This document shows positions 25,546 through 34,094 of a DNA stretch of 34,094 nucleotides, piece after piece (the first letter of the stretch is position 1; every line of letters starts with the position of its first letter). The notes beneath the pieces are model-generated. The model had not been told where the DNA came from, searched no databases, and saw nothing but the letters and a program-made list of their open reading frames with translations. The position numbers and the translations under genes were made by a program. The stretch comes from a bacterium (GTDB lineage Bacteria; Actinomycetota; Acidimicrobiia; Acidimicrobiales; Bin134). The stretch lies in NCBI GenBank assembly GCA_026709815.1, contig JAPOSH010000021.1, positions 1 through 34,094 on the forward strand, read 5' to 3'.

Positions 25546-25677
25546 GTCGATGGGCTTCACGATAGTGCAAATTGTTCCGACGCGGGTGCGGGCCGCCAAA
25601 TCGGGAACGTCGATAGCGAGCAATGGCTCCGCGTAGGCTGGCATGTCGATCTAATGCCATTCCCTGAGGAGGCTCCG

Positions 25678-27993
25678 GTGAGCGACGAGACCATGCATGG
25701 TGCCGCAAGGCCTGGGCCTTACGAGGGCTGGGAGGGGCGGGCGGGGCGAACCGTGGCCGGGTCGGATCCGTGGTGGCCCGAGGCGGTGCGGGCGCCGGAG
25801 GGGGCGCCCAACATCGTGGTGGTGCTGGTGGACGACCTGGGCTTCGCCGACTTGGGCTGCTACGGCTCGGAGATCGACACCCCCCACATCGACCAGATGG
25901 CCGCCGAGGGGCTGCGCTACCTCAACTTCCACGTGAACCCCATGTGCTCGCCCACCCGGGCATCGCTGCTCACCGGGCTCAACCACCACGACGTGGGGGT
26001 GGGCCACGTGTGCCACTCCGACCCCGGCTACCCCGGCTACACCTCCGAGCTCACCGAGCACTGCTCGACCGCAGCCGAGATCCTGCGGTCGGCGGGCTAC
26101 GCCACCTTGATGGTGGGCAAGTGGCACCTGTGCAAAGACTCCAACCTGGTGGGCCCCCGGCACAGCTGGCCGCTCCAGCGGGGGTTCGACCACTACTACG
26201 GCTTCCTCGACGGGTTCACCAACTTCCACCACCCCCACCGGCTGATCCGCGACAACAGCGTGGTGCGCACCGACCAGTACCCCGACGACTACTACTTCAC
26301 CGACGACATCACCGACGAGGCCATACACATGGTGCGGGACCAGAAGGCGGCCCGGCCCGACCAGCCGTTCTTCCTGTATTTGTCGCACGGGGCGGTCCAC
26401 GCCCCGCTGCAGGCCAAGCAGGCCGACATCAAAAAATACCGGGGGGCCTACGACGCGGGCTGGGACGAGGTGAGAGAGCGCCGCTTCCAGCGCCAGATCG
26501 AGTTGGGCATCTTCGACGCCGACACTGCGCTGCCACCCCGCAACTCCGAGGAGCGCAACAATGTTCCGCCTTGGGATGAGCTGTCGGCCGCCCAAAAGGA
26601 GGTGTTCGCCCGCTACATGGAGGTGTTCGCCGCCATGGTGGACAACGTCGACCAGAACTTCGGGCGCCTGCGGGCCGCTCTCGAGGAGCTGGGCGAGTGG
26701 GACAACACGCTGGTGCTGTTCACCTCCGACAACGGGGCGTCCCGGGAGGGCGAGGACAGCGGCTGCTCCCAGTACTTCGAGGTCCTGTCACCCACCCAGG
26801 GCGACATCGAGGCCGACCACGCCCGACTCGACTTACTGGGCGGCCCCCAGACCCTGGCCCACTATCCCCGGGGCTGGGCCATGGTCGGCAACACCCCCTT
26901 TAGGCTCTACAAGATCAACACCCACGCCGGGGGTCACCAGGTGGCCATGATCTCCTCTTGGCCCCAGCGAGTGGGCGATCCCGGCGGCTTCCGCCGCCAG
27001 TATCTGCACATCACCGACGTGCTGCCCACCGTGTTGGAAATCATCGGCGCAGAAGCCCCCGCGGAGCGCAACGGCCTGCCGCTGAAAAGCCCGCTGGCCG
27101 GGGCCAGCTTCGCCCCCACGCTGGCCGACGCCGAAGCCCCCGAGCACCACACCGAGCAGTACTACGAGCAGATCGGCCACCGGGGCTTCTACCGCGACGG
27201 CTGGGAGGCGGTCACCCTGCAACAGCCCATAACCCCGTTCGGCGACCACGAGTGGGAGCTCTACAACCTTGCAGACGACCACACCGAGACGGCGGACCTG
27301 TCGGAGGCGGCGCCCGCCAAGCGCCAAGAGCTGATCGACGCCTGGGAGCAGGCCGCCCATCGCTATCAGGTGTACCCGCTGGATGAGGGCTCGATGCTCA
27401 AGTTCGTCCAGCGGCCTGCGTCGGAGGAGGTGTACGAGGCACCGGTGCGGATCGTGCCGGGCACCGACACCCTGGAGCGCTACCGGGCCATGAAGCTGAT
27501 CCAGGCCCGCTCGTTCACGGTGGACATCGAGTTCGACTATGCCTCGGGCGACGAGGGAATGCTGGTGGCCCACGGCGACCAGGGCGGCGGCTATGCCTGC
27601 TATGTGGAGGGCGGCGAGGTGGTCTACGTCCACAACGGCTACGGCCACATGCGGCGCCTGTCAGCAGGTCCGCTGGCCGAGGGCCGACGCACGGCGCGGC
27701 TCGACTTCACCATCACCGACGGCTTCGCCTGGGATCTGCGAGTGCTGGTGGACGGGGTCGAAAAGAACTCGGGCGAGAGCTTCACCGGCATGTGGACCAT
27801 GGCCCCGTTCGAGGGCATCGACGTGGGCATCGACCGCCGCTCCCCCGTCTCATGGGACCTCTATGAGCGACACGGCCCCTTCCCCTACACCAACGCCATC
27901 GAATCGGTCACCTACACCCCCGGCGAGCAGGGCCGCATGGCCGCCGTCCACACCGCCCGAATCCTCAAGCAAATGGGCGCCCGCTTCGAGTGA
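25678..27993 (+). CDS. Sulfatase (arylsulfatase family)
   Basis: APNIVVVLVDDLGFADLGCYGSEIDTPHIDQMAAEG, FGly motif MCSPTRASLLTG, LMVGKWHL; GTG start 25678 preceded by gaggag. Confidence 0.95.
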   Translation: MSDETMHGAARPGPYEGWEGRAGRTVAGSDPWWPEAVRAPEGAPNIVVVLVDDLGFADLGCYGSEIDTPHIDQMAAEGLRYLNFHVNPMCSPTRASLLTGLNHHDVGVGHVCHSDPGYPGYTSELTEHCSTAAEILRSAGYATLMVGKWHLCKDSNLVGPRHSWPLQRGFDHYYGFLDGFTNFHHPHRLIRDNSVVRTDQYPDDYYFTDDITDEAIHMVRDQKAARPDQPFFLYLSHGAVHAPLQAKQADIKKYRGAYDAGWDEVRERRFQRQIELGIFDADTALPPRNSEERNNVPPWDELSAAQKEVFARYMEVFAAMVDNVDQNFGRLRAALEELGEWDNTLVLFTSDNGASREGEDSGCSQYFEVLSPTQGDIEADHARLDLLGGPQTLAHYPRGWAMVGNTPFRLYKINTHAGGHQVAMISSWPQRVGDPGGFRRQYLHITDVLPTVLEIIGAEAPAERNGLPLKSPLAGASFAPTLADAEAPEHHTEQYYEQIGHRGFYRDGWEAVTLQQPITPFGDHEWELYNLADDHTETADLSEAAPAKRQELIDAWEQAAHRYQVYPLDEGSMLKFVQRPASEEVYEAPVRIVPGTDTLERYRAMKLIQARSFTVDIEFDYASGDEGMLVAHGDQGGGYACYVEGGEVVYVHNGYGHMRRLSAGPLAEGRRTARLDFTITDGFAWDLRVLVDGVEKNSGESFTGMWTMAPFEGIDVGIDRRSPVSWDLYERHGPFPYTNAIESVTYTPGEQGRMAAVHTARILKQMGARFE

Positions 27994-28042
27994 GCGGTGG
28001 CAGGCAGATCTGAGTTGGGGGGAAAGATGCGAGCGGCGCGAC

Positions 28043-28471
28043 TCAATCCCAGCGGGGGCGGGGGGATTGCGGAAGCCAGGTGTCGGGCTGCTGGGCGATG
28101 AGGTAGTTGTAGTCCCAGTACTCGCGCCAGTGGGCGATCCTGCCGTCTCGGACCTGCAGGCGGCACAGCACGGGGAGGCTGGCCACGGTGCCGTCGGGGT
28201 GGTGCCACACCTCCACCCGCTCCACCAGCACGTTGTCGCCGTCGGCCCAGATGCCGGTCACGCCCAACTCGAAGCGGTCGAGGGTGCTGAGACCAACCTC
28301 CAGCTTGGCGATGATGCCGGCGCGGCCGACGGTGCCGCCGGAGTCGGCCTCGAACGGCATGTCCTGATACACGCCGTCGTCGGTGAACAGCTCGGCCGCC
28401 GCCGCCCAGTCCATTGCCTCCAAGGCGGCGAACAGGGCCTCGGCCAGCGCTCGGTTGTCAGCTTCGCTCAT
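28043..28471 (-). CDS. SnoaL-like/NTF2-fold protein
   Basis: NRALAEALFAALEAMDWAAAAELFTDDGVYQDMPF...VCRLQVRDGRIAHWREYWD; order and spacing typical of the family. Confidence 0.82.
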   Translation of the reverse strand: MSEADNRALAEALFAALEAMDWAAAAELFTDDGVYQDMPFEADSGGTVGRAGIIAKLEVGLSTLDRFELGVTGIWADGDNVLVERVEVWHHPDGTVASLPVLCRLQVRDGRIAHWREYWDYNYLIAQQPDTWLPQSPRPRWD

Positions 28472-28478
28472 GGGTGCC

Positions 28479-29567
28479 TCACTCGGGCTCGGGCAGGCCC
28501 AGGTACTGGGCCAGCATCTGGGTGGAGGGGTTGACCCGCTCGTACTGGGCGCCGAAGTCGGCGGGGAAGGCGCCGTACTTCACCTGCATGTTCACGATGG
28601 CCACCATGATGATGCAGAACCGCAGGCAGCCCCAGGCCTCGAAGTAGTCCACATGCTCGGCCTTGCGGCCCATGGCCTGCTCCCAGCGGGCGATGGTGGC
28701 CTCCCGGCCGGCGAATCCGGGCAGCCAGTCGATGCCCGCGCCCTCGCTCAAGAACCGGTTCATGTACAGGAACCACCCCAGGTCCACCTCGCCGGGGCCG
28801 AGATCGGCCATCTCCCAGTCGAACACCGACATCACCTTGAAATCGTCGCCGTACATGAGGTTGCTGGGCCGGGCGTCGCCCCAGTTCAGCTCGGTGGGCA
28901 TCGACCCTGAGGGATCGTTGGCCCAGAACCAGTCCAGTGCGGCGTCGATCAGCGGCTTGGGCCGATCCTCGGCGGCCCAGTCGGCGTAGTGGCGCTGGTA
29001 GCCGAGCTGCTGGGCGAACCCCGGCCCGCCGTGCTGGGGCCGGGCCAAGAAGTCGAACCCGTTGGCCTGCCAGTCGGTGGAGGCCACCGCGGCCAGCGTG
29101 TCCACCGACGAGTCGTACAGCGTGGCCTGCTGCTCGGCAGTGGCCTCGAACACCCAGCCCTCGGAGAAGAAAGGCGGGTTGTCGGAGGGCACCCGGCCGT
29201 GCAGGCGCTCCATGATGAAGAACGGCTCGCCCAGCACCGTGCCGGTGTCCTCCGACCACAGCACCTCGGGCACCGGCACGGCCCCGCAGGCGGCCATCTT
29301 CTGCATGCTCTGGTACTGCACGCTCATGTCATAGGCCGGGAAGATGGCGTAGTCGGTGGGCCGGCTGCGCACCACGATGCCCGAATCGCGGGTCTGGCCC
29401 TCAAAGGTGTAGACGGCATCGCACACCAGGGTCTCGTTGCTGAACCCGGAGGCCTCGGGATTCACCAGCGCGGTCACCTCGGCACCGGAAACGCCCGGGC
29501 GGGTGTTCATCCAGTCGGACAGCGAAGCCTTGATGGCCTCGACGTCGCGGTCTTGGGGAATAGCCAT
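28479..29567 (-). CDS. Phosphotransferase family protein (aminoglycoside phosphotransferase/ACAD10-like)
   Basis: SGFSNETLVCDAVY, ELNWGDARPSNLMYGDDFKVMSVFDWEMADLGPGEVDLGWFLYMN. Confidence 0.92.
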   Translation of the reverse strand: MAIPQDRDVEAIKASLSDWMNTRPGVSGAEVTALVNPEASGFSNETLVCDAVYTFEGQTRDSGIVVRSRPTDYAIFPAYDMSVQYQSMQKMAACGAVPVPEVLWSEDTGTVLGEPFFIMERLHGRVPSDNPPFFSEGWVFEATAEQQATLYDSSVDTLAAVASTDWQANGFDFLARPQHGGPGFAQQLGYQRHYADWAAEDRPKPLIDAALDWFWANDPSGSMPTELNWGDARPSNLMYGDDFKVMSVFDWEMADLGPGEVDLGWFLYMNRFLSEGAGIDWLPGFAGREATIARWEQAMGRKAEHVDYFEAWGCLRFCIIMVAIVNMQVKYGAFPADFGAQYERVNPSTQMLAQYLGLPEPE

Positions 29568-29640
29568 GAGCGGTCAGGCTAATAGAGCGACCCCCACGAG
29601 TTCAGGCCGGAACAGCCTCCACCGCGATGAAGTGCTAGCT

Positions 29641-29669
29641 GCTACTAATCTATGTAAAATTAGTAGTAA
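29641..29669. promoter_or_regulatory. Palindromic element upstream of Fic gene
   Basis: gctactaatctatgtaaaattagtagtaa; arms ctactaat/attagtag; contains -10-like TAAAAT. Confidence 0.8.
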
Positions 29670-29696
29670 ATGGCAAGAAGTCCGTAGACTGCCATC

Positions 29697-31091
29697 GTGG
29701 CCAAAGCGCTCACACCGCCGAGTTGGCGGGAACTGCTCGCCGAGATCTCTGAAGGGAGCCAGCAGAGATTGCTCGACGTGCTGACCGCGGGGAAACCAGT
29801 TGACCCCAAGGGCCGGTACCTGCACTGGGACGAGATGCGGCACCGGACCCCGCCTGAGGGCCTCACCCTTGACGAGTGGTGGGTGGGAACTGCCTACAGC
29901 CGCTCGGCAATCGCCCGCACGCTGCCTCTGACCGGTGTGGAGGGAGAGCCCTTCCGGTTCGCCAACGTCGACCGCATCCAAGAGATGGTCCACCACATCG
30001 ACAAGTACGCCAGCGGGCAGATCCAGGCTGACGACCCGGTTGCCAGCGTGAGATCCAGCGACCGCTATATGGTCTCCTCGCTCATGGAGGAGGCAGTCAC
30101 CTCCAGCTTGTTGGAGGGCGCGGCGACCACTCGGAGAGTGGCAAAGGGGATGCTGCGGACCCAGCGACGCCCTCGGACCCACGGAGAGCGCATGGTGTCC
30201 AACAACTTCAATGCGATGCTGGCCGCTGAGAAGCTCGCCCGAAGCGACGCCTCCTTGGCCCCAGACGACGTTTTAGAACTCCACCGGATCGTGACCGACG
30301 GCACGTTGGAAGACGAGTCGGAGGCCGGCCGCCTTCAACAACCCGGAGAAGAACGAGTCTTGGTGATTGATTCCGACGACACCGTGCTGCATCGGCCGCC
30401 GCCCGCAGAGGAATTGCCCGATCGGCTGGAACAGCTCTGCGCCTTTGCCAACGGCGAGAACGCCGAGGGCTTCCTGCACCCTGTGGTTCGAGCCGTCCTG
30501 ATCCATTTATGGGTTGGTTATGACCACCCGTTTGCCGACGGCAACGGGCGCACGGCGCGGACGCTGTTCTACTGGGCCATGCTGCGGTCGGGATACTGGC
30601 TGGCCCAGTACATCTCCATCTCCGCCATCCTGCGCCAAGCACCAGGGCAGTACAAGAAGTCGTACCTGAAAACCGAGACCGACGGCAACGACGCCACCTA
30701 CTTCGTGATCTACCAGCTCAAGGTGATCGAGCGGGCCATCGACAGCCTGCGGAAATACCTGGCTCGCAAAACAACAGAGATCGCTGAGACCAAGCAGCTC
30801 CTGCATAGCGTCTCAGGGCTCAACCACCGCCAGCTCTCCATCATCGGCGACGCGTTGAACGATCCGAACCAGACATTCACCATCGGAGGCCAGGCACAGC
30901 TGCACCGGGTGGTGTACCAATCAGCCCGAACTGATTTGCTGGCGCTAGAGAAACTCGGGCTCTTGTCAAAAACCAAGGCCGGCAAGAAATTCGAGTTCCA
31001 CGCCACTGCCGACCTCCAAGACCGACTCCGCGCCCTCATAGAGCACCAACCGGCGGGTCAGGCCACCGAAACGACAACCCTGAAGTACTAA
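29697..31091 (+). CDS. Fic family protein (predicted adenylyltransferase) with C-terminal winged-helix-like region
   Basis: Fic motif YDHPFADGNGRTARTLFYWAMLR; GTG start 29697. Confidence 0.93.
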   Translation: MAKALTPPSWRELLAEISEGSQQRLLDVLTAGKPVDPKGRYLHWDEMRHRTPPEGLTLDEWWVGTAYSRSAIARTLPLTGVEGEPFRFANVDRIQEMVHHIDKYASGQIQADDPVASVRSSDRYMVSSLMEEAVTSSLLEGAATTRRVAKGMLRTQRRPRTHGERMVSNNFNAMLAAEKLARSDASLAPDDVLELHRIVTDGTLEDESEAGRLQQPGEERVLVIDSDDTVLHRPPPAEELPDRLEQLCAFANGENAEGFLHPVVRAVLIHLWVGYDHPFADGNGRTARTLFYWAMLRSGYWLAQYISISAILRQAPGQYKKSYLKTETDGNDATYFVIYQLKVIERAIDSLRKYLARKTTEIAETKQLLHSVSGLNHRQLSIIGDALNDPNQTFTIGGQAQLHRVVYQSARTDLLALEKLGLLSKTKAGKKFEFHATADLQDRLRALIEHQPAGQATETTTLKY

Positions 31092-31123
31092 TTGCTACTA
31101 ATTCATGTCAAATTAGTAGCAAT
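31091..31123. promoter_or_regulatory. Palindromic element downstream of Fic gene, near-identical to 29641-29669
   Basis: Perfect 12-bp inverted repeat attgctactaat-tcatgtcaa-attagtagcaat, starting at the last base of the Fic stop codon. Confidence 0.85.
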
Positions 31124-31142
31124 CGTCGGTTTTCTCTGGTGG

Positions 31143-33560
31143 CTAGGTGAGGGCCCCGGCGGCGGCGAGGGCGGTGATCTCGTCGCTGGAGAAGCCGAGG
31201 AGCTCCGACATCACCTGCTGGGTGTGCTCGCCCACGAGGGGGCCGGCCCGCCATGGGCGGGCGGGGGTGGCGGAGAACAGCGTCACCGGGCCGTCGAAGG
31301 CCATGGTGCCGATGGCACCGTGGTCGAGCTGGATGAAAAACCCCCGGGCCGCAAGGTTGGGATCAGAAGGGAAGTCGCTGGCCCGCAGAGCCACATAGGC
31401 GGGCACTCCCGCTTCTCGCAGCTCCCCGGCGGCCTCGAAGCCGTCTCGGACCGACAGCCAGTCGGCCAAGGTCTCATCGGCGACCGCGGTCTCGGCCCAC
31501 CGGTCGCCCACTCGGCCGAGTTCGGGCACCACCGAGCACAGCGCCCGCCACTGCTCGTCGGTCTCGACGGCCACCGCGCAGAAGCGCTCGATGCCCGCAG
31601 TGCGATACACGCCGTGAGGAGCGGCCCGCTCAGAACTCAACCCGGCCTGGGAGCGCACCCGGCCGCTGTCGCGGTACTCCAGCACCAGCGGGGCCAGGAA
31701 GTGGATGGACGCCTCAATCTGCGACAGGTCGATGTACTGCCCTTCCCCCGTGCGGTGGCGGTGGCGCAACGCCGCGGCGATGGCGGCGAGGCCATACCGG
31801 GGGGAGATGAAATCGGTGTAGGCCCCCCAGGGCGCATTGGGCGGCCGGTCGGACCAGCCGGTGATGGCGGTGAAGCCCGCCAGGCAGGCGCCGTGCAGGC
31901 CGAAGCCGGTGTGGCGGGCCTCCGGGCCGGTCTGGCCCCGCATGCAGCTCGAGAGCATCACCGCCCGGGGATTGCGGGCCCGCACCTGCTCGTAGCCGAA
32001 GCCCAGGCGCTCGGCGGTGCCGGGGGTGTAGTTCTCCACCACCACGTCGGCCCACTCGATCATCCGGTGGATCACCGCGGCGGCCTCGGGAACGGTGAAG
32101 TTGAGCGCCAGGCCCAGCTTCGACTGGTTCATGTTGGCCATGGGATGACCGGCGCTCATGGGCGAGGCGTGGGGCAGGTGCGGCCCGATCCAGCGCAGGG
32201 TGTCGAGGCGGGCCTCGGTCTCCACCCGGATCACGGTGGCCCCCAGATTGGCCAAGTCCTTGGTGATGAGCGGTCCGGCCGCGATCCACGACAGGTCGGC
32301 CACTCTCAGCCCTTCGAACAGCGCCCCCCGGGGCGCCGCCGGCACCGGGCTGGCGGGCGCCGCCGCGGGCCGGGGCTCGAGACCGTCGAGCAATTCCTGA
32401 TGCTGGCCCAGGGCGGGGGCGCGATGGCGGTAGGCGATGGGGGTGGCCGACAGGCGGGCGAACGGCCCGGCGTGGACGGCGCCGTCCACCTCCACCCAGA
32501 AGTCCCGAGCGGCCAGTTGGGGATCGGCGGCCAAGTGGGCCGCGGTATAGCAGGGGGCCACCAGCATCTTGCCTGCCACCGCCCGCTCCTGGATCTCGGC
32601 CTGGGTCTTGGTCTTGATGAAGGCCAGCATTCGGTCGAGGGCCCGGGCGGCGGCGGCCACCGGGAGCGTCTGGTCGCCCAGCATCTCCAGCCACCGCTCC
32701 CAGTCCACTTCGGCCAGGTCGTCGTCGAGGGCGCCCTCTTCGATCACCCAGTCCATGAGCGCTTTCATCCCTCGGTTGCCCTGGGCCCCCAGCACCAGCG
32801 TCATGCCCACGAAGCCGTCGGCGCAGGGCTCGATCAGTGGCAGCCGCACGCCGGGCACTACCTCGGGGTGGGCCGCATCGGCCCGGTCGTCGCCTCGGCC
32901 GGGGAAGTCCTGGCCCAAGACGGCGTGGCTGGTGACCGACATCAGCGACCACATCACCGCGGCCTGCACGGAGCTGTCGAGGTGCTGGCCCCGGCCGCTG
33001 CGGTCGCGCTCGCACAGCGCCATGACGGCGTCGGCCGCGGCCTGCACGGCCCCGAGGAACGACGTCTCGGGATAGCCCACCGGGGTGGGCACCCGGTCGG
33101 GGTCGCCCTGCATGGCCAGCAGCCCGCCGGCGGCCGACAGGGTGAGATCGCCCATGGCCGCCGCCGCGTCGGGGGTGCCGCCGCCGAACGGGGTCACCGA
33201 AACGTAGACCAGCGCAGGGTTGACGGCGGCCAGATCGCCGGGGCCGAGGCGGCGCTGTGCCAGGTGGCCGGGGGCGAACGACTCCACCAGCACATCGGCG
33301 CCGGCGGCGAGGGCCCGGAGCTTGGCCTGGCCTTCGAGGTCGTCGATGTCGCACACCACGCTGTGCTTGCCCAACCCCCACGCCTCCCAGAACAGCGAGC
33401 GGCCGTCGGCGGCCAGCGGCGGGGTGGTGCGGGCGTCGCACCCGCCGGGAGGCTCCACCTTGATCACCTCGGCGCCGAGATCGGCCAGCGTCTTGCCCGC
33501 CACCTCAGCCATGCGAGTGCTCAAATCAAGAACCCTGATCCCGTCGAGAGCACCGCTCAT
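31143..33560 (-). CDS. Tandem-domain (fused) CaiB/BaiF CoA-transferase family III protein
   Basis: Two copies of the fold: GIRVLDLSTRMAEVAGKTLADLGAEVIKVEPPGG...SLFWEAWGLGKHSVVCD and GLRVADLSWIAAGPLITKDLANLGATVIRVETEAR...NMNQSKLGLALNF; ATG 33560. Confidence 0.9.
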   Translation of the reverse strand: MSGALDGIRVLDLSTRMAEVAGKTLADLGAEVIKVEPPGGCDARTTPPLAADGRSLFWEAWGLGKHSVVCDIDDLEGQAKLRALAAGADVLVESFAPGHLAQRRLGPGDLAAVNPALVYVSVTPFGGGTPDAAAAMGDLTLSAAGGLLAMQGDPDRVPTPVGYPETSFLGAVQAAADAVMALCERDRSGRGQHLDSSVQAAVMWSLMSVTSHAVLGQDFPGRGDDRADAAHPEVVPGVRLPLIEPCADGFVGMTLVLGAQGNRGMKALMDWVIEEGALDDDLAEVDWERWLEMLGDQTLPVAAAARALDRMLAFIKTKTQAEIQERAVAGKMLVAPCYTAAHLAADPQLAARDFWVEVDGAVHAGPFARLSATPIAYRHRAPALGQHQELLDGLEPRPAAAPASPVPAAPRGALFEGLRVADLSWIAAGPLITKDLANLGATVIRVETEARLDTLRWIGPHLPHASPMSAGHPMANMNQSKLGLALNFTVPEAAAVIHRMIEWADVVVENYTPGTAERLGFGYEQVRARNPRAVMLSSCMRGQTGPEARHTGFGLHGACLAGFTAITGWSDRPPNAPWGAYTDFISPRYGLAAIAAALRHRHRTGEGQYIDLSQIEASIHFLAPLVLEYRDSGRVRSQAGLSSERAAPHGVYRTAGIERFCAVAVETDEQWRALCSVVPELGRVGDRWAETAVADETLADWLSVRDGFEAAGELREAGVPAYVALRASDFPSDPNLAARGFFIQLDHGAIGTMAFDGPVTLFSATPARPWRAGPLVGEHTQQVMSELLGFSSDEITALAAAGALT

Positions 33561-33650
33561 GGCGATCAGGGTAGCGCCCAACCGGAAAACCCCCGGAACG
33601 CCGGGCAGAAATTGGGCCTGGCGGTGGGCGGATGTGGCTACGCTGGGGCG

Positions 33651-34046
33651 ATGGCCGGTCTGGTAGGCGCAGAAGCAGGGGTTCGGCCCGAGCCTGCCTC
33701 CGTCGTGGACTACCGGCTGGTCCGGGCCCATGTGCTGCAACGCATCTTGAGCGGCACCCGGATGACCGATTCCGTTTGCGACGCCCACCCGGAGCTGGTG
33801 CGGGCCGGACGGGAGGTGGGCACCGCCGCCGACGAGCCATGTCCGGTGTGTCAGGGAGACAAGCTGGCTCTGGTGTCGTACGTGTTCGGTCCCCGGCTGC
33901 CGGCTCATGGCCGCTGCATCAGCTATGCGACGGAGATCGCCAAACTGGCCCGGCGCAAGGGCCGGTTCACCTGCTACGAGGTGGAGGTGTGCCCCGACTG
34001 CGGTTGGAACCACCTGCTGCGCAGCTACGTGCTGCAACCCCGCTGA
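33651..34046 (+). CDS. DUF5318 family protein (actinobacterial, Zn-ribbon-like CxxC motifs)
   Basis: VVDYRLVRAHVLQRILSG...VCDAHPELVRAG...CPVCQGDKLALVSYVFG...ELARRKGRFTCYEVEVCPDCGWNHLLRSYVL-type pattern; ATG 33651. Confidence 0.85.
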   Translation: MAGLVGAEAGVRPEPASVVDYRLVRAHVLQRILSGTRMTDSVCDAHPELVRAGREVGTAADEPCPVCQGDKLALVSYVFGPRLPAHGRCISYATEIAKLARRKGRFTCYEVEVCPDCGWNHLLRSYVLQPR

Positions 34047-34094
34047 ACAACCCAGCCCCGGCCCGCAGCACCAGATAAGCGGGCCAGCAACGAG

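Noticed and set aside
31714-33441. 575-aa minus-strand ORF in an alternate frame
   Set aside because: R/P/G-rich out-of-frame shadow within the CaiB/BaiF gene.
31092-34046. 984-aa plus-strand ORF
   Set aside because: Mostly antisense to the CaiB/BaiF gene, low-complexity H/G/Q-rich composition; only its 3' part (33651-34046) is the real DUF5318 gene.
1-34094. CRISPR array search
   Set aside because: No series of regularly spaced repeats with unique spacers was seen; the only tandem arrays are short coding or intergenic repeats.

Overview
High-GC actinobacterial-type window, probably Acidimicrobiia-like (family-level impression only; DUF5318 and the gene repertoire support it). The backbone is catabolic and housekeeping: P450, tRNA-Arg(ACG), tRNA-Ser(CGA), tadA, CopC-like protein, ABC exporter, xseA/xseB, a Glu/Leu-dehydrogenase-like protein, tRNA-Ala(UGC), two acyl-CoA dehydrogenases, HpcH/HpaI aldolase, 3-hydroxyisobutyrate-dehydrogenase-like protein, amidohydrolase, VOC protein, sulfatase, SnoaL-like protein, phosphotransferase, a fused double CaiB/BaiF CoA-transferase, and DUF5318. 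A type I secretion-like operon (PrtD-like ABC, HlyD-like MFP, degenerate GHKL/RsbW-like protein) lies at 10.9-14.4 kb. Small accessory cassettes sit between the backbone genes: (a) Fic plus a VapBC45-like pair at 16.9-19.4 kb; (b) a NYN-domain gene on an ~840 bp insert flanked by 221 bp imperfect direct repeats at 21.77-23.05 kb, with an in-frame TGA and a hairpin at its start; (c) a visibly AT-richer, three-gene, translationally coupled operon (TIGR04255-like protein plus two uncharacterised proteins) at 23.87-25.55 kb, the best candidate for an undescribed system; (d) a second Fic gene bracketed by two near-identical palindromic elements at 29.64-31.12 kb. No CRISPR array, rRNA, transposase or integrase was recognised. 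All family calls come from motif recognition by eye; no database search was run.
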